Shown here piece by piece: positions 18,664 to 30,613 of a stretch of 64,000 nucleotides of DNA (position 1 is its first letter; every line of letters starts with the position of its first letter). The stretch comes from Nocardioides daejeonensis (GTDB taxonomy: Bacteria; Actinomycetota; Actinomycetes; Propionibacteriales; Nocardioidaceae), in the NCBI RefSeq assembly GCF_003194585.1, contig NZ_QHKZ01000001.1, positions 744,001 through 808,000 on the forward strand. Direction: 5' to 3'. The translations under genes and the position numbers were made by a program. A model generated the notes under the pieces. That model saw nothing but the letters and a program-made list of their open reading frames with translations. It ran no database searches and was not told where the DNA came from.

Positions 18664-19626
18664 CTAGTCGTCGAACAGCTCCTCGGCGACGGCTGCCGGG
18701 AGGTCCGCGGGACGCGGGCCGGTGTAGTCCTTGCCGTAGGCACCCGGAGCGGGACGTCGCTTCTTGCGCGGAGCGGCCTCCCCCGGAGCCATCCGCCGTG
18801 AGGTGACGAGGAAGGCGGTGTGACCGATCATCTTGTGGCCGGGGCGGACCGCCAGGCCCTCGACGTGCCAGTCGCGGACCAGCGACTCCCAGGGCTGCGG
18901 CTCGGTGAAGCCGCCGTGGGCGCGGACAGTCTCGACATAGCGCGAGAGCTGGGTCGTCGTCGCGACGTAGGCCACCACGATGCCGCCGGGAAGCAGGGCG
19001 TCGGCAACGGCGTCGACGCACTCCCACGGTGCGAGCATGTCGAGGATGACGCGATCCACGCGCTCGCCCGACGCCGGCAGAGCCTCCTGGAGGTCGCCGA
19101 GCGCCAGCCGCCAGGCGGGGTGCTCGCCGCCGAAGAACTGCGTGACGTTGCGCCGTGCGACGTCGGCGAACTCCTCGCGCCGTTCCCAGGACATCACGGT
19201 GCCGTGCGGGCCGACCGCACGCAGCAGCGAGCAGGTGAGGGCGCCGGAGCCGACGCCCGCCTCGACGACGCGCGCGCCGGGGAAGATGTCGGCCATGGCC
19301 ACGATCTGGGCTGCGTCCTTGGGATAGACGACCGCGGCACCGCGCGGCATCGAGACCACGAACTCCGAGAGCAGCGGGCGGAACACCAGGTACTCCCCAC
19401 CGGCCGAGGAGGCGATGGTGAAGCCCTCCTCGCGTCCGATCAGCTCGTCGTGCTCGATGTGGCCACGGTTGCTGAAGAACCGCTTGCCAGCGACGAGCTC
19501 GAAGTTGTGACGACGGCCCTTCTGGTCGGTGAGCCGGATCCACTCACCCTCGCGCAGCGGCCCGCGGTGGACCCCGGACCAGGCCTCCTCAGGTACGTCG
19601 GGCACGGGGTTCACGGGGTCGCTCAT
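18664..19626 (-). CDS. trmI: tRNA (adenine-58-N1)-methyltransferase
   Basis: 320 residues. TrmI methylates A58 in the T-loop of tRNAs as a tetramer. An N-terminal beta-barrel (WIRLTDQKGRRHNFEL) precedes a Rossmann fold with SAM motif VVEAGVGSGALTCSLL and catalytic-loop segment LDMLAPWECVD. The C-terminal extension (from about 285) is basic then acidic and probably flexible. ATG 19626 follows a weak AAAGAGAA. It lies near the arc/dop cluster as in many actinobacteria. Confidence 0.94.
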   Translation of the reverse strand: MSDPVNPVPDVPEEAWSGVHRGPLREGEWIRLTDQKGRRHNFELVAGKRFFSNRGHIEHDELIGREEGFTIASSAGGEYLVFRPLLSEFVVSMPRGAAVVYPKDAAQIVAMADIFPGARVVEAGVGSGALTCSLLRAVGPHGTVMSWERREEFADVARRNVTQFFGGEHPAWRLALGDLQEALPASGERVDRVILDMLAPWECVDAVADALLPGGIVVAYVATTTQLSRYVETVRAHGGFTEPQPWESLVRDWHVEGLAVRPGHKMIGHTAFLVTSRRMAPGEAAPRKKRRPAPGAYGKDYTGPRPADLPAAVAEELFDD

Positions 19627-19668
19627 GGTTCTCTTTCGCTCGGTCGGGCGGGCTGGGGTGGACGCGGC

Positions 19669-20814
19669 TCAGGCGCTGAACGCGGCGTCGACGTCGGAGG
19701 TCGCGAGTACGCCGTAGATCCGGCCGTCCGGCTCCAACAGGAGATACTCGTGGGCGGGATGGCGGGTGATGGCCTTGATGAGCTCCTCCCCCGCGATCTC
19801 AACAGGAAGGGAGAGGCCGTCCTCCAGGGTCCGGGTCACGTCCGAGACCGGAAGCCACGGCCGGCGCTCGTCGGGTACGGCGACGAGTGCCGCCTCGTTG
19901 ACGATGCCGATCGGACGCCCCTCGGCGTCGGTGGTGACGATCCCGCCGGCATCCGCCTCCTGCGCCCGACGCACCGCTTCAGCCACCGGCAGGTCCATCC
20001 GGACCGTGAGGGTGCGCCGGGCGAGGTCCTTGGCGACGATCGAGACGAGGCGCCGGCGGATCCGGGCACCGCGCATCGCGGCGGTGGCACCGGTCCAGAG
20101 GAAGAGGGCGATGACGACAGCGAGCATGGTGTCGAAGACGGTCGGCCGTACGCCGATCACCGGGTCCATCACCCAGGGCCAGCCGACGACGGCGAGAGCG
20201 GCGAGGCGGCCGCCCCAGCCCGCGGCGATGGTGCCTCGATGGGGGTTGCCGGTCAGTCCCCAGACGGCGGACTTCAGCACTCGGCCGCCGTCGAGCGGAA
20301 GGCCGGGGATGAGGTTGAGCACGCCGACGACCACGTTGGCCCAGATGAGGCCCTGCAGGGCCAGCGCGAGGAGCCCGTCAGGCGTGATCCACCAGAGGGG
20401 AAGAACCACCAGGCCGACCAGGAGCGAGGTGAGCGGTCCGACGACCGAGATCCAGAACTCCTCCCGCGCCGAGCGGGCCTCGCCCTCGATGGCGGTGGCG
20501 CCCCCCAGGAAGTGCAGGGTGATCGAGTCCACGACATGGCCATAGCGCTGCGCGGCGATCGCGTGCGAGGCCTCGTGCAAGAGGACCGAGAGGTAGAGCA
20601 GCACTGCGAACGCCACGCCGGCGAGGTACTTCCAAGCGCCGAGGCCGGGCTGCGTCTCCTCGACCACGGGCGCCAGCACGAACGCGATCAGTGCGGCGAT
20701 CAGGAACCAGGAGGAGGTGACGAGCACGTCGACACCGGCGAACTGGCCGATCCGGAACGTCCCGGGTGGGCGCGGACGGCGCGGTCCGGTCTCGGTGGCG
20801 GGATCGGCTGGCAC
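19669..20814 (-). CDS. Site-2-type M50 metalloprotease with CBS domains
   Basis: 381 residues. Membrane zinc protease: HEASH (80-84) and the later NLIPGLPLDGGR provide the zinc ligands inside membrane helices, with six hydrophobic segments in the first 240 residues. Two CBS domains (about 245-375) form a cytoplasmic sensor that may bind adenine nucleotides. Family members such as mycobacterial Rip3 cleave membrane-bound regulators; the target here is unknown. GTG 20814 is the likely start, and the divergent RecB-like gene begins 62 nt away. Confidence 0.88.
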   Translation of the reverse strand: MPADPATETGPRRPRPPGTFRIGQFAGVDVLVTSSWFLIAALIAFVLAPVVEETQPGLGAWKYLAGVAFAVLLYLSVLLHEASHAIAAQRYGHVVDSITLHFLGGATAIEGEARSAREEFWISVVGPLTSLLVGLVVLPLWWITPDGLLALALQGLIWANVVVGVLNLIPGLPLDGGRVLKSAVWGLTGNPHRGTIAAGWGGRLAALAVVGWPWVMDPVIGVRPTVFDTMLAVVIALFLWTGATAAMRGARIRRRLVSIVAKDLARRTLTVRMDLPVAEAVRRAQEADAGGIVTTDAEGRPIGIVNEAALVAVPDERRPWLPVSDVTRTLEDGLSLPVEIAGEELIKAITRHPAHEYLLLEPDGRIYGVLATSDVDAAFSA

Positions 20815-20862
20815 ACCCGGAATCTACCGGATCCACCCCCTGGAACGGGCTCCGGCACTGGA

Positions 20863-20868
20863 TAGGCT
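20863..20868 (+). promoter_or_regulatory. Leaderless -10 box of the RecB-like nuclease gene
   Basis: TAGGCT with exactly 7 nt to the ATG at 20876. Confidence 0.55.
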
Positions 20869-20875
20869 GGCACCG

Positions 20876-21772
20876 ATGAGCAACTCGCCCGCCGATGCGC
20901 ACTCCACCCCGGTCGACGGGGTCGAGGTGGTCGGTGCCCTCTCCCCCAGCCGCGCCGGCGACTTCATGACCTGTCCGCTGCTCTATCGCTATCGCACCAT
21001 CGACCGTCTGCCGGAGGAGCCGTCGGCCGACGCCCTGCGCGGCACCCTGGTGCACAAGGTGCTGGAGGACATCTTCGACCTGCCTGCGGTCGAGCGCACC
21101 GTAACCGCCGCCCGGGAGATGCTGGCACCGCGCTGGGCGATGATGCGGGAGGCCGACGAAGAGCTCGCGGCACTGTTCGACGACGACGGCGAGGAGTTCG
21201 CGACCTGGTTGGCGAGCTGCCACGCCGTGCTGGAGCGCTACTTCGACCTGGAGGACCCGACGCGACTGGAGCCGGCCGAGCGTGAGCTGTATGTCGAGAC
21301 CCTGCTCGACTCCAAACTGCTGCTGCGTGGCTTCATCGACCGCCTCGACATCGCCCCCAACGGCATGGTCCGGGTGGTGGACTACAAGAGCGGGAAGGCG
21401 CCGGGCGAGATGTTCGAGGCCAAGGCTCTCTTCCAGATGAAGTTCTACGCCCTGGTGCTGTGGCGGGCGCGTGGAGTCGTACCGGCGATGCTGCAGCTCA
21501 TCTATCTCGGCAGCGGTGAGATCCTCCGATACGCGCCCGACGAGGCAGACCTGCGAGCCACCGAGCGCAAGGTCGAAGCCGTCTGGCGCGCCATCCGCCA
21601 GGCCCAGCTCTCCGGTGACTGGCGTCCCAGCCGCAGCAGGCTCTGCGCCTGGTGCAGCTACCAGGCGCACTGCCCCGAGTTCGGCGGCGAGATCCTCCCG
21701 CTCCCACCCGAGCTCACGCTCCAGTCGGCGGCCGCTGCGCCCGCCGGGACGGATCAGCCGACCCTGTCCTGA
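20876..21772 (+). CDS. RecB/Cas4-like PD-(D/E)XK nuclease with Fe-S cysteines
   Basis: 298 residues. Nuclease motifs are GTLVHKVLEDIF, GFIDRLD and VVDYKSGKAP (the DxK active site). Cys33 plus the C-terminal cluster CAWCSYQAHC (Cys257, 260, 266) gives the C...CX2CX5C pattern that holds a 4Fe-4S cluster in Cas4 and AddB. There is no helicase domain and no cas gene nearby. It is a conserved actinobacterial single-domain protein, presumably in DNA repair. The last 19 nt overlap the convergent HAD gene. Confidence 0.85.
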   Translation: MSNSPADAHSTPVDGVEVVGALSPSRAGDFMTCPLLYRYRTIDRLPEEPSADALRGTLVHKVLEDIFDLPAVERTVTAAREMLAPRWAMMREADEELAALFDDDGEEFATWLASCHAVLERYFDLEDPTRLEPAERELYVETLLDSKLLLRGFIDRLDIAPNGMVRVVDYKSGKAPGEMFEAKALFQMKFYALVLWRARGVVPAMLQLIYLGSGEILRYAPDEADLRATERKVEAVWRAIRQAQLSGDWRPSRSRLCAWCSYQAHCPEFGGEILPLPPELTLQSAAAAPAGTDQPTLS

Positions 21773-22446
21773 GTGGCCGAGGCAATCTGTGCCCACAGCT
21801 CGCGCAGCTCGGCAGGACCGAACTCCTCGAGGCTGTCCCGGAAGTTCCGTCCGGGGCCAGCAGGCACCTGCACATGGCAGGGAACGACCAGCAACGGGCA
21901 GCCTGCGGCGACCGCGCTGCGGGCGCCCGTGTTCGAGTCCTCGATCACCAGCACCTCCGACGGGTCGAGCCCGAGCTTGGCCACCGCGGTGAGGTAGGGC
22001 TCCGGATGCGGCTTGCCGTTCACGACCTGGTCGCCGGTGATGACCAGGTCGAAGGAGCCGGCCGGCAGCTCGGCGAGGATCGGCGTGACGAACCGCTGGT
22101 AGCTCATCGTCACCAGGGCATTGGCGACGCCGGCGACACGGAGCTCCGCCAGGAGGCGGCGCGCCCCGGGCCGCCACGGCACCCGCTCGCTGACCCGAGC
22201 CACCACACCGTCCAACAGGGCATCGACGATCTGCTCCGGCGTCCGATCGATCCCCATCCGCTCCCGGATGTAGCGTCCCGACTCGAGCAGGTCGTTGCCG
22301 ACCAGCGCGAGGGCGTCCGCCTCCGACCACGTACCGCCCCAGCGCTCGGCCAGCTCGTACTCGGCCTCGATCCAGTAGGGCTCGGTGTCGACCAGGGTGC
22401 CGTCCATGTCCCAGAGGACGGCGCGAGGCAGCTCGCGTGCGACCAC
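21754..22446 (-). CDS. HAD-superfamily phosphatase (beta-phosphoglucomutase-like)
   Basis: 230 residues. HAD motif I is LWDMDGTLVDTEP near residue 11, motif II TMS, and motifs III/IV GKPHPEPYL and VLVIEDSNTGARSA. An alpha-helical cap between motifs I and II places it in subfamily IA, with sugar-phosphate or nucleotide phosphatase/mutase activity possible. The GTG start directly abuts the metH stop (TGA-GTG), so it is the second gene of the metH operon and may share its riboswitch control. Confidence 0.87.
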   Translation of the reverse strand: MVARELPRAVLWDMDGTLVDTEPYWIEAEYELAERWGGTWSEADALALVGNDLLESGRYIRERMGIDRTPEQIVDALLDGVVARVSERVPWRPGARRLLAELRVAGVANALVTMSYQRFVTPILAELPAGSFDLVITGDQVVNGKPHPEPYLTAVAKLGLDPSEVLVIEDSNTGARSAVAAGCPLLVVPCHVQVPAGPGRNFRDSLEEFGPAELRELWAQIASATQDRVG

Positions 22447-26172
<3,726 letters not shown>

Positions 26173-26179
26173 ACAGCTA

Positions 26180-26196
26180 CCTTCCCTGATGGAAGG
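26180..26196 (-). promoter_or_regulatory. Ribosome-site-sequestering hairpin of metH
   Basis: On the minus strand CCTTCC-ATCAG-GGAAGG forms a 6-bp stem in which GGAAGG is the metH Shine-Dalgarno site. Three bases of the 5' arm (26194-26196) are shared with the pseudoknot strand of the upstream aptamer, so the two structures exclude each other. Confidence 0.7.
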
Positions 26197-26254
26197 CGTC
26201 CTTGTTGCTCGACCGAGCGTGGCGGACTCGTCGTCCGTTGCAACGCCTCTCGGT
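26194..26254 (-). promoter_or_regulatory. S-adenosylhomocysteine (SAH) riboswitch aptamer upstream of metH
   Basis: Minus-strand leader, read 5' to 3': P1 ACCGAG/CTCGGT (26249-26254 with 26212-26217); internal hairpin GGAC-GACGA-GTCC (26224-26236); and pseudoknot AGGCGT/ACGCCT (26243-26248 with 26194-26199). The order, the UGCAA after the first pseudoknot strand, and the A-x-GCUCG before the closing P1 strand match the SAH riboswitch (RF01057). The pseudoknot pairs are changed by covariation yet stay in register. Ligand binding would free the ribosome site and turn metH on, which fits its role in clearing homocysteine made from SAH. Confidence 0.75.
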
Positions 26255-26262
26255 TGCGCTCC

Positions 26263-26268
26263 ATCCTA
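26263..26268 (-). promoter_or_regulatory. Candidate -10 box of metH
   Basis: TAGGAT on the minus strand. Initiation about 7 nt downstream would start the mRNA just before the first strand of the SAH aptamer, giving a leader of about 84 nt. Confidence 0.5.
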
Positions 26269-26374
26269 CGGTTCCCGACCGGTTCTCCTAGTGACGATCC
26301 GCAGGGTGACACGCCGGACGGTCGAGCGCCCGCGGTGCGGGCGTGGGGGCGCGGAGCGAGGCTGGTCCACCGTC

Positions 26375-26380
26375 TACTGT
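26375..26380 (+). promoter_or_regulatory. Leaderless -10 box of the PAC2 gene
   Basis: TACTGT with exactly 7 nt to the GTG at 26388. Confidence 0.55.
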
Positions 26381-26387
26381 TGGAGGG

Positions 26388-27236
26388 GTGATCGAGATCG
26401 AGGACGTTCCCGAGCTGACCGCGCCGGTGGTCATCGCCTCCTTCGAGGGCTGGAACGACGCCGCGGACGCCGCCTCGGGGCTGGTCGACCACCTGATCTC
26501 CGTGTGGGACGCGCGTTTCGTCGGCGGCGTCGACCCCGACGACTACTACGACTTCCAGGTCAACCGCCCGATCGTCGCCACCGACGACGCCGGCCACAGC
26601 CAGATCACCTGGCCCGGGACCCGGATCGCCATCGCCTCGCCACCGGGCCTCGACCACGACGTCATCCTGGTGCGCGGTCTCGAGCCCAACCTGCGCTGGC
26701 GTCAGTTCTGCGCCGAGCTCCTCGCGATGTGCGACGACCTCGGCGCGCAGCTCGTCGTCACCCTGGGTGCGATGCTGGCCGATGCGCCTCACAGCCGCCC
26801 GTTGCCCGTCACCGGGATGGTCAGTGAGCCCGAGCTGCGCGATCGGATCGACCTGGAGGAGTCCGCCTACGAGGGGCCGACCGGAATCGTCGGCGTCCTC
26901 ACGCACGCCTGCGGGCTGCTCGACATCCCCGTCGCCTCGCTGTGGGCGACGGTCCCCCACTACGTGGCGCAGCCACCGTGCCCGAAGGCGACGCTGGCGC
27001 TCGTCGGCCCGATGGAGGAGCTGCTCGACGTGAGCATCCCGCTCGGCGAGCTGCCGGACGAGGCCCGGGCCTGGGAGCGCGGCGTCGACGAGCTCGCCTC
27101 CGAGGAGGAGGAGATCGGCGCGTACGTGCGGGCCCTCGAGGAGGCTCGCGACACCAGCGACCTGCCCGAGGCCTCCGGGGAGGCGATCGCCCGGGAGTTC
27201 ATGCGCTACCTGAAGCGGCGCGACGGCGACGGCTGA
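26388..27236 (+). CDS. PAC2 (proteasome assembly chaperone-like) family protein
   Basis: 282 residues. The N-terminal pattern PVVIASFEGWNDAADAASG and the central VVTLGAMLADAPHSRP belong to the PAC2 family, named after a eukaryotic proteasome chaperone; bacterial members have no settled function and are not shown to act on PrcAB. The GTG at 26388 is supported by the TACTGT box 7 nt upstream, so the GGAGG right before it need not be a ribosome site. It is convergent with mshC, 30 nt away. Confidence 0.88.
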   Translation: MIEIEDVPELTAPVVIASFEGWNDAADAASGLVDHLISVWDARFVGGVDPDDYYDFQVNRPIVATDDAGHSQITWPGTRIAIASPPGLDHDVILVRGLEPNLRWRQFCAELLAMCDDLGAQLVVTLGAMLADAPHSRPLPVTGMVSEPELRDRIDLEESAYEGPTGIVGVLTHACGLLDIPVASLWATVPHYVAQPPCPKATLALVGPMEELLDVSIPLGELPDEARAWERGVDELASEEEEIGAYVRALEEARDTSDLPEASGEAIAREFMRYLKRRDGDG

Positions 27237-27266
27237 CGGTTCGACCAGAAGCCCGCGGCGTACCCG

Positions 27267-28493
27267 TCAGAGCGCGAGGCCGAGAGCCGCGTCGAGGAGT
27301 CGTCGCACCGCACCGGGCGCACTCTCCTCCGCGAGGTCCCCCGCGAGGGTGGCCTCCACCCAGGCGTCGACCAGCTCCACCGCTCGAGGTGCATCGAGAT
27401 CGTCGGCCAAGGCAGCGAGCACGCCCTCCACCACGGGCGCAGCGGGCGCGCCGCCCGCCCGGGCGAGGCCGAGGCGCCAGCGGTCGGCACGGTCGACGGC
27501 ATCCCACAGACCTTGATCGGTCCACTCCCAGTCGTCGCGATAGTGGTGCTGGAGCAGCGCGAGCCGGATGCCCATCGGGTCCACGTCACTGAGTCGCAGG
27601 GCCGAGACGAACACCAGGTTTCCGAGGGACTTCGACATCTTCTCGCCGTCGTAGGCGACCATGCCGGCGTGGGCGTAGAGCTTCGCGAAGGTCTCACCGG
27701 GCCAGGCGACCTGTACCTCGCCTGCCGACATCTCGTGGTGCGGGAAGACCAGGTCGCTGCCACCCCCCTGGACGTCGAAGGCGAGTCCCAGGTGCTGCTG
27801 GGCGATGCCGGCGCACTCGATGTGCCATCCGGGACGCCCCGGGCCGAACGGGCTCGGCCAGCTCGGCTCGCCGGGGCGCTCGCCGCGCCAGACGACGCAG
27901 TCGAGCGGGTCCTCCTTGCCGGGCCGGTCGGGGTCGCCTCCCCGCGCACCGAAGAGCGCGGTCATCGTGGCCGTGTCCAGCCCGGAGACCGATCCGAACC
28001 GCTTGTCGCTGCGCACCCGGAAGTAGAGGTCGGTCTCGACGGTGTAGATCTGGCCCTGCTCCTGCAGCCGCTGGATCAGGTCGATCACCAGCGGGATCGA
28101 CTCGACCGCACCGATGTAGTGCTGCGGAGGCAGCACCCGCAGGGCCTCCATGTCTTCGCGGAAGAGCTGGGTCTCCCGCTCTGCGAGCGCCTGCCAATCG
28201 ATGTTGACCTTGTCGGCCCGCTCAAGCAGCGGGTCGTCCACGTCGGTCACGTTCTGCACGTAGACCACCTCGTGCCCGGCGTTGCGCCAGGCGCGGTTGA
28301 GCAGGTCGAACGCCAGATAGGTCGCTGCGTGTCCCATGTGCGTGGCGTCGTACGGAGTGATGCCGCAGACGTAGAGCCGCGCAGGCCCTTCGGGCTGCGT
28401 CGCCTGCTTCTCCCCCGTGGCCGTGTCGTGGAGCCGCACCTGGGGTCCGCGAACCGACAGTGACGGGACATCCGGGGCAGACCAGGTACGCAT
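27267..28493 (-). CDS. mshC: Cysteine:1-D-myo-inosityl 2-amino-2-deoxy-glucopyranoside ligase
   Basis: 408 residues. MshC joins cysteine to GlcN-inositol with ATP in mycothiol synthesis; it is a class I cysteinyl-tRNA synthetase relative without the anticodon domain. The zinc/cysteine region starts [16 protein letters not shown] (41-56), the HIGH-like site is included there, WHIECAG follows, and KMSKS is intact in [13 protein letters not shown] 28493 has TAGGCT exactly 7 nt upstream. Its presence fits a mycothiol-making actinobacterium. Confidence 0.95.
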   Translation of the reverse strand: MRTWSAPDVPSLSVRGPQVRLHDTATGEKQATQPEGPARLYVCGITPYDATHMGHAATYLAFDLLNRAWRNAGHEVVYVQNVTDVDDPLLERADKVNIDWQALAERETQLFREDMEALRVLPPQHYIGAVESIPLVIDLIQRLQEQGQIYTVETDLYFRVRSDKRFGSVSGLDTATMTALFGARGGDPDRPGKEDPLDCVVWRGERPGEPSWPSPFGPGRPGWHIECAGIAQQHLGLAFDVQGGGSDLVFPHHEMSAGEVQVAWPGETFAKLYAHAGMVAYDGEKMSKSLGNLVFVSALRLSDVDPMGIRLALLQHHYRDDWEWTDQGLWDAVDRADRWRLGLARAGGAPAAPVVEGVLAALADDLDAPRAVELVDAWVEATLAGDLAEESAPGAVRRLLDAALGLAL

Positions 28494-28500
28494 GTCGGGA

Positions 28501-28506
28501 AGCCTA
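28501..28506 (-). promoter_or_regulatory. Leaderless -10 box of mshC
   Basis: TAGGCT with exactly 7 nt to the ATG at 28493. Confidence 0.55.
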
Positions 28507-28553
28507 GAGGATCTGTTGCAACCGCCCGTCGTCCGGCACCCTCACCGCCTGTG

Positions 28554-29324
28554 TCAGAAGGCGGGCCACGGGATCGCCGGCCACTCCCGGCTCGGGTACG
28601 GGAACGTGCCGTGAGCCGCGAGGCGGGCCGCGCGCTCCCGGAACGCCTCGACCTCGTCGAGCGTGAGGAGCTCCGTCAGGGCGTCATGGAGGCCCTCGTC
28701 GGACTGGACGGCGCGTACGCCGGCCAACTCGTCGCTGCCGAGCGGCTCACCCGCCCAGCCCCACAGGACCGTGCGCAGCTTGTGGTCGACATGGAAGCTC
28801 ACCCCGTGATCGACGCCGTAGCGATGGCCGGAGGGCATCGCGAGGACGTGACCGCCCTTCCGGTCGCCGTTGTTGATCAGGACGTCGAAGACCGCCATCC
28901 GGCGCAGAGGGGCGGAGTCCTCATGGACGAGTGCGACCTCGCGATCCTCCTCATCCCAGGCGTCCAACACGTGAAGCTGCCCCGGCCGCGTCGCGCCCCG
29001 GGCGACGACGTCGACGGGTCGCTGCTCCTCGTCGGGCTCCTGCCAGCGCTGCACCATGCCGGAGCCGTGCGGGCCCTCGCGCAGGATCGTGGTGGGCACG
29101 ACCGACCACCCGAGTGCCTCGGAGACCAGGTACGCCGCGCGCTCACGCTCGGCGAGGGTGCCGTTGGGGAAGTCCCACAGCGGCCGCTCGCCTCGGACCG
29201 GTTTGTAGACCACCCTGGTCGGTCCGACGGTGGCGAGGAAGGTCGCGTTCGAGGCGGGCATCACGCGCCCGTGGAGCTCCAACTCGCCGACGGAGATCTC
29301 CGTGGCATCGACCGGGAGGGTCAC
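28554..29324 (-). CDS. SCO1664-family protein (PI3/PI4-kinase-like fold)
   Basis: 256 residues. Recognised by the conserved core RRMAVFDVLINNGDRKGGH, whose NNGDRK resembles the catalytic loop of PI3/4-kinase-like proteins, plus YGVDHGVSFHVD in the metal-binding position. No substrate is known for the family. The GTG start at 29324 overlaps the upstream gene stop as GTGA, so the pair is translationally coupled. It is conserved beside mshC in actinobacteria. Confidence 0.82.
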   Translation of the reverse strand: MTLPVDATEISVGELELHGRVMPASNATFLATVGPTRVVYKPVRGERPLWDFPNGTLAERERAAYLVSEALGWSVVPTTILREGPHGSGMVQRWQEPDEEQRPVDVVARGATRPGQLHVLDAWDEEDREVALVHEDSAPLRRMAVFDVLINNGDRKGGHVLAMPSGHRYGVDHGVSFHVDHKLRTVLWGWAGEPLGSDELAGVRAVQSDEGLHDALTELLTLDEVEAFRERAARLAAHGTFPYPSREWPAIPWPAF

Positions 29325-29878
29325 GGGTTCCTGCGCCGGAAGCCGTTGGCGCGCACGCACAGGTGGCCGTCGGGGTCGATCGGACCACCACAGAACGGAC
29401 ACGGAGGCCGCCCGGAGCTGACCACGGTCTCGGCCCGCTTCACGAATGCGCGAGCCATGCCGGCACTCATCCGCACCAGGAAGACCTCGGCAGGCTCCTG
29501 CTCCTCCAGACCCTCAAGCTCCGCCTCGTCGAACGGGAAGACCTCGATGACGATCCGCTCGTCCGCAGCGTCCCAGGAGAGGGTCATCGTGCCACCGCGG
29601 AACTCCGCGGCGATCGGCTGCTCCAGCGGGTCGCTGTCGAGCAGGTCCCGGGGTGCGAGCGCCGGGATGACGGTAGCCGTCTCGGCGGAGCCCATCAGGT
29701 CGTCGAGCAGGTCGTCGATCCGGGATGCGAGCACGGCGACCTGCTGCTTCTCCAGCGAGACGCTGGCCACGCGCCGCCCCTCTCGTGCCTGCAGGAAGAA
29801 CTCCCGCTGCCCGGGCTGGCCTACGGTGCCGGCGACGAACCGGTCCGGCGGGTCGAAGGAGTGCACGATCGGGGCCAT
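29321..29878 (-). CDS. DUF3090 family protein
   Basis: 185 residues. The pattern begins VHSFDPPDRFVAGTVGQPG and ends with a probable zinc ribbon CPFCGGPIDPDGHLC, typical of DUF3090, function unknown. The 4-nt overlap with the SCO1664-type gene and the TAGGCT box 6 nt before its ATG indicate a two-gene leaderless operon. The same pair plus a phosphatase is conserved near mshC. Confidence 0.85.
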   Translation of the reverse strand: MAPIVHSFDPPDRFVAGTVGQPGQREFFLQAREGRRVASVSLEKQQVAVLASRIDDLLDDLMGSAETATVIPALAPRDLLDSDPLEQPIAAEFRGGTMTLSWDAADERIVIEVFPFDEAELEGLEEQEPAEVFLVRMSAGMARAFVKRAETVVSSGRPPCPFCGGPIDPDGHLCVRANGFRRRNP

Positions 29879-29884
29879 GTGGTC

Positions 29885-29890
29885 AGCCTA
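29885..29890 (-). promoter_or_regulatory. Leaderless -10 box of the DUF3090 gene
   Basis: TAGGCT, 6 nt before the ATG at 29878. Its TAG doubles as the stop codon of the upstream phosphatase gene (29888-29890). Confidence 0.45.
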
Positions 29891-30583
29891 TGCGGTGGGA
29901 CCACTGCCGCCGCCGACCACGGCGTCGCCTGCCGGCGCCTCCGCCGTCTCGGGCCGGGGCGCGACCCAGTCCAGCGCCCCCTCGTGAGAGTTGACCGTGA
30001 GCACGGTCGGCCGGTGCTCGCCGTAGCGGACCACGCTGATCGACCCTGGATCGACGTGCACCCGTTGGAAGAGGTCCAGGTGGAGACCCAGTGCGTCGGC
30101 CACGATGCTCTTGATCAGGTCGCCATGGCTGAAGGCGACCCAGACGGCGTCTGCCTGCTGCTCGCCGACCTCGCGGTCGTGGCGGCGTACGGCGGCCGCC
30201 GCGCGAGCACTCATCTGCTGGAGCGACTCCCCCTCCGGGAAGTGGGCAGCGCTGGGGTTGCGCTGCACCACGCGCCACAGCGGCTCCTTCAGCAGCTCCT
30301 TGATCGCTCGGCCCGACCAGGCGCCGTAGTCACACTCGGCAAGACCCGCTTCCGGCTGCACCGGAAGGCCCGTCCTCGCCGCCAGCGGCTCCGCGGTCTC
30401 CAGACAGCGCTCGAGCGGACTGCTGACCATCCGGCTCACGGTGATCCCCGCCAGCCGGTCCGCGACCGTCTGCGCCTGCGCGCGCCCGACCTCGTCGAGG
30501 TGCACACCCGGGGTGCGGCCGGCCAGGAGCCCGGAGGTGTTCGCCGTGCTCCGGCCGTGCCGGACGAGGATCAACGTCGCCAT
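29888..30583 (-). CDS. Histidine-phosphatase family protein (phosphoglycerate mutase-like)
   Basis: 231 residues. The catalytic RHGRSTAN lies at residues 8-15, the second histidine in FSHGDLIKS, and the acidic partner in GLAECDYGAWSG. This matches the actinobacterial MSMEG_4193-type phosphatases found next to DUF3090 genes; natural substrate unknown. ATG 30583 is favoured over upstream in-frame starts because TAGTCT lies exactly 7 nt before it. The C-terminal 30 residues are Ala/Gly-rich. Confidence 0.88.
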   Translation of the reverse strand: MATLILVRHGRSTANTSGLLAGRTPGVHLDEVGRAQAQTVADRLAGITVSRMVSSPLERCLETAEPLAARTGLPVQPEAGLAECDYGAWSGRAIKELLKEPLWRVVQRNPSAAHFPEGESLQQMSARAAAAVRRHDREVGEQQADAVWVAFSHGDLIKSIVADALGLHLDLFQRVHVDPGSISVVRYGEHRPTVLTVNSHEGALDWVAPRPETAEAPAGDAVVGGGSGPTA

Positions 30584-30590
30584 GCGGAGG

Positions 30591-30596
30591 AGACTA
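30591..30596 (-). promoter_or_regulatory. Leaderless -10 box of the histidine phosphatase gene
   Basis: TAGTCT with exactly 7 nt to the ATG at 30583; only 5 nt separate it from the divergent corA box. Confidence 0.55.
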
Positions 30597-30601
30597 CGTC
30601 G

Positions 30602-30607
30602 TAGGCT
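30602..30607 (+). promoter_or_regulatory. Leaderless -10 box of corA
   Basis: TAGGCT, 6 nt before the GTG at 30614, back to back with the divergent phosphatase promoter. Confidence 0.45.
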
Positions 30608-30613
30608 CCTCGC

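Noticed and set aside
18468..18743. Small minus-strand coding frame through the palindromic element copy 1
   Set aside because: The shared peptide with copy 2 only reflects the repeated DNA; the palindrome reads similarly on both strands and there is no start signal.
26173..26387. Cobalamin riboswitch upstream of metH
   Set aside because: No B12-box-like conserved stretch is present and the leader is too short; the SAH aptamer explains the structure better.
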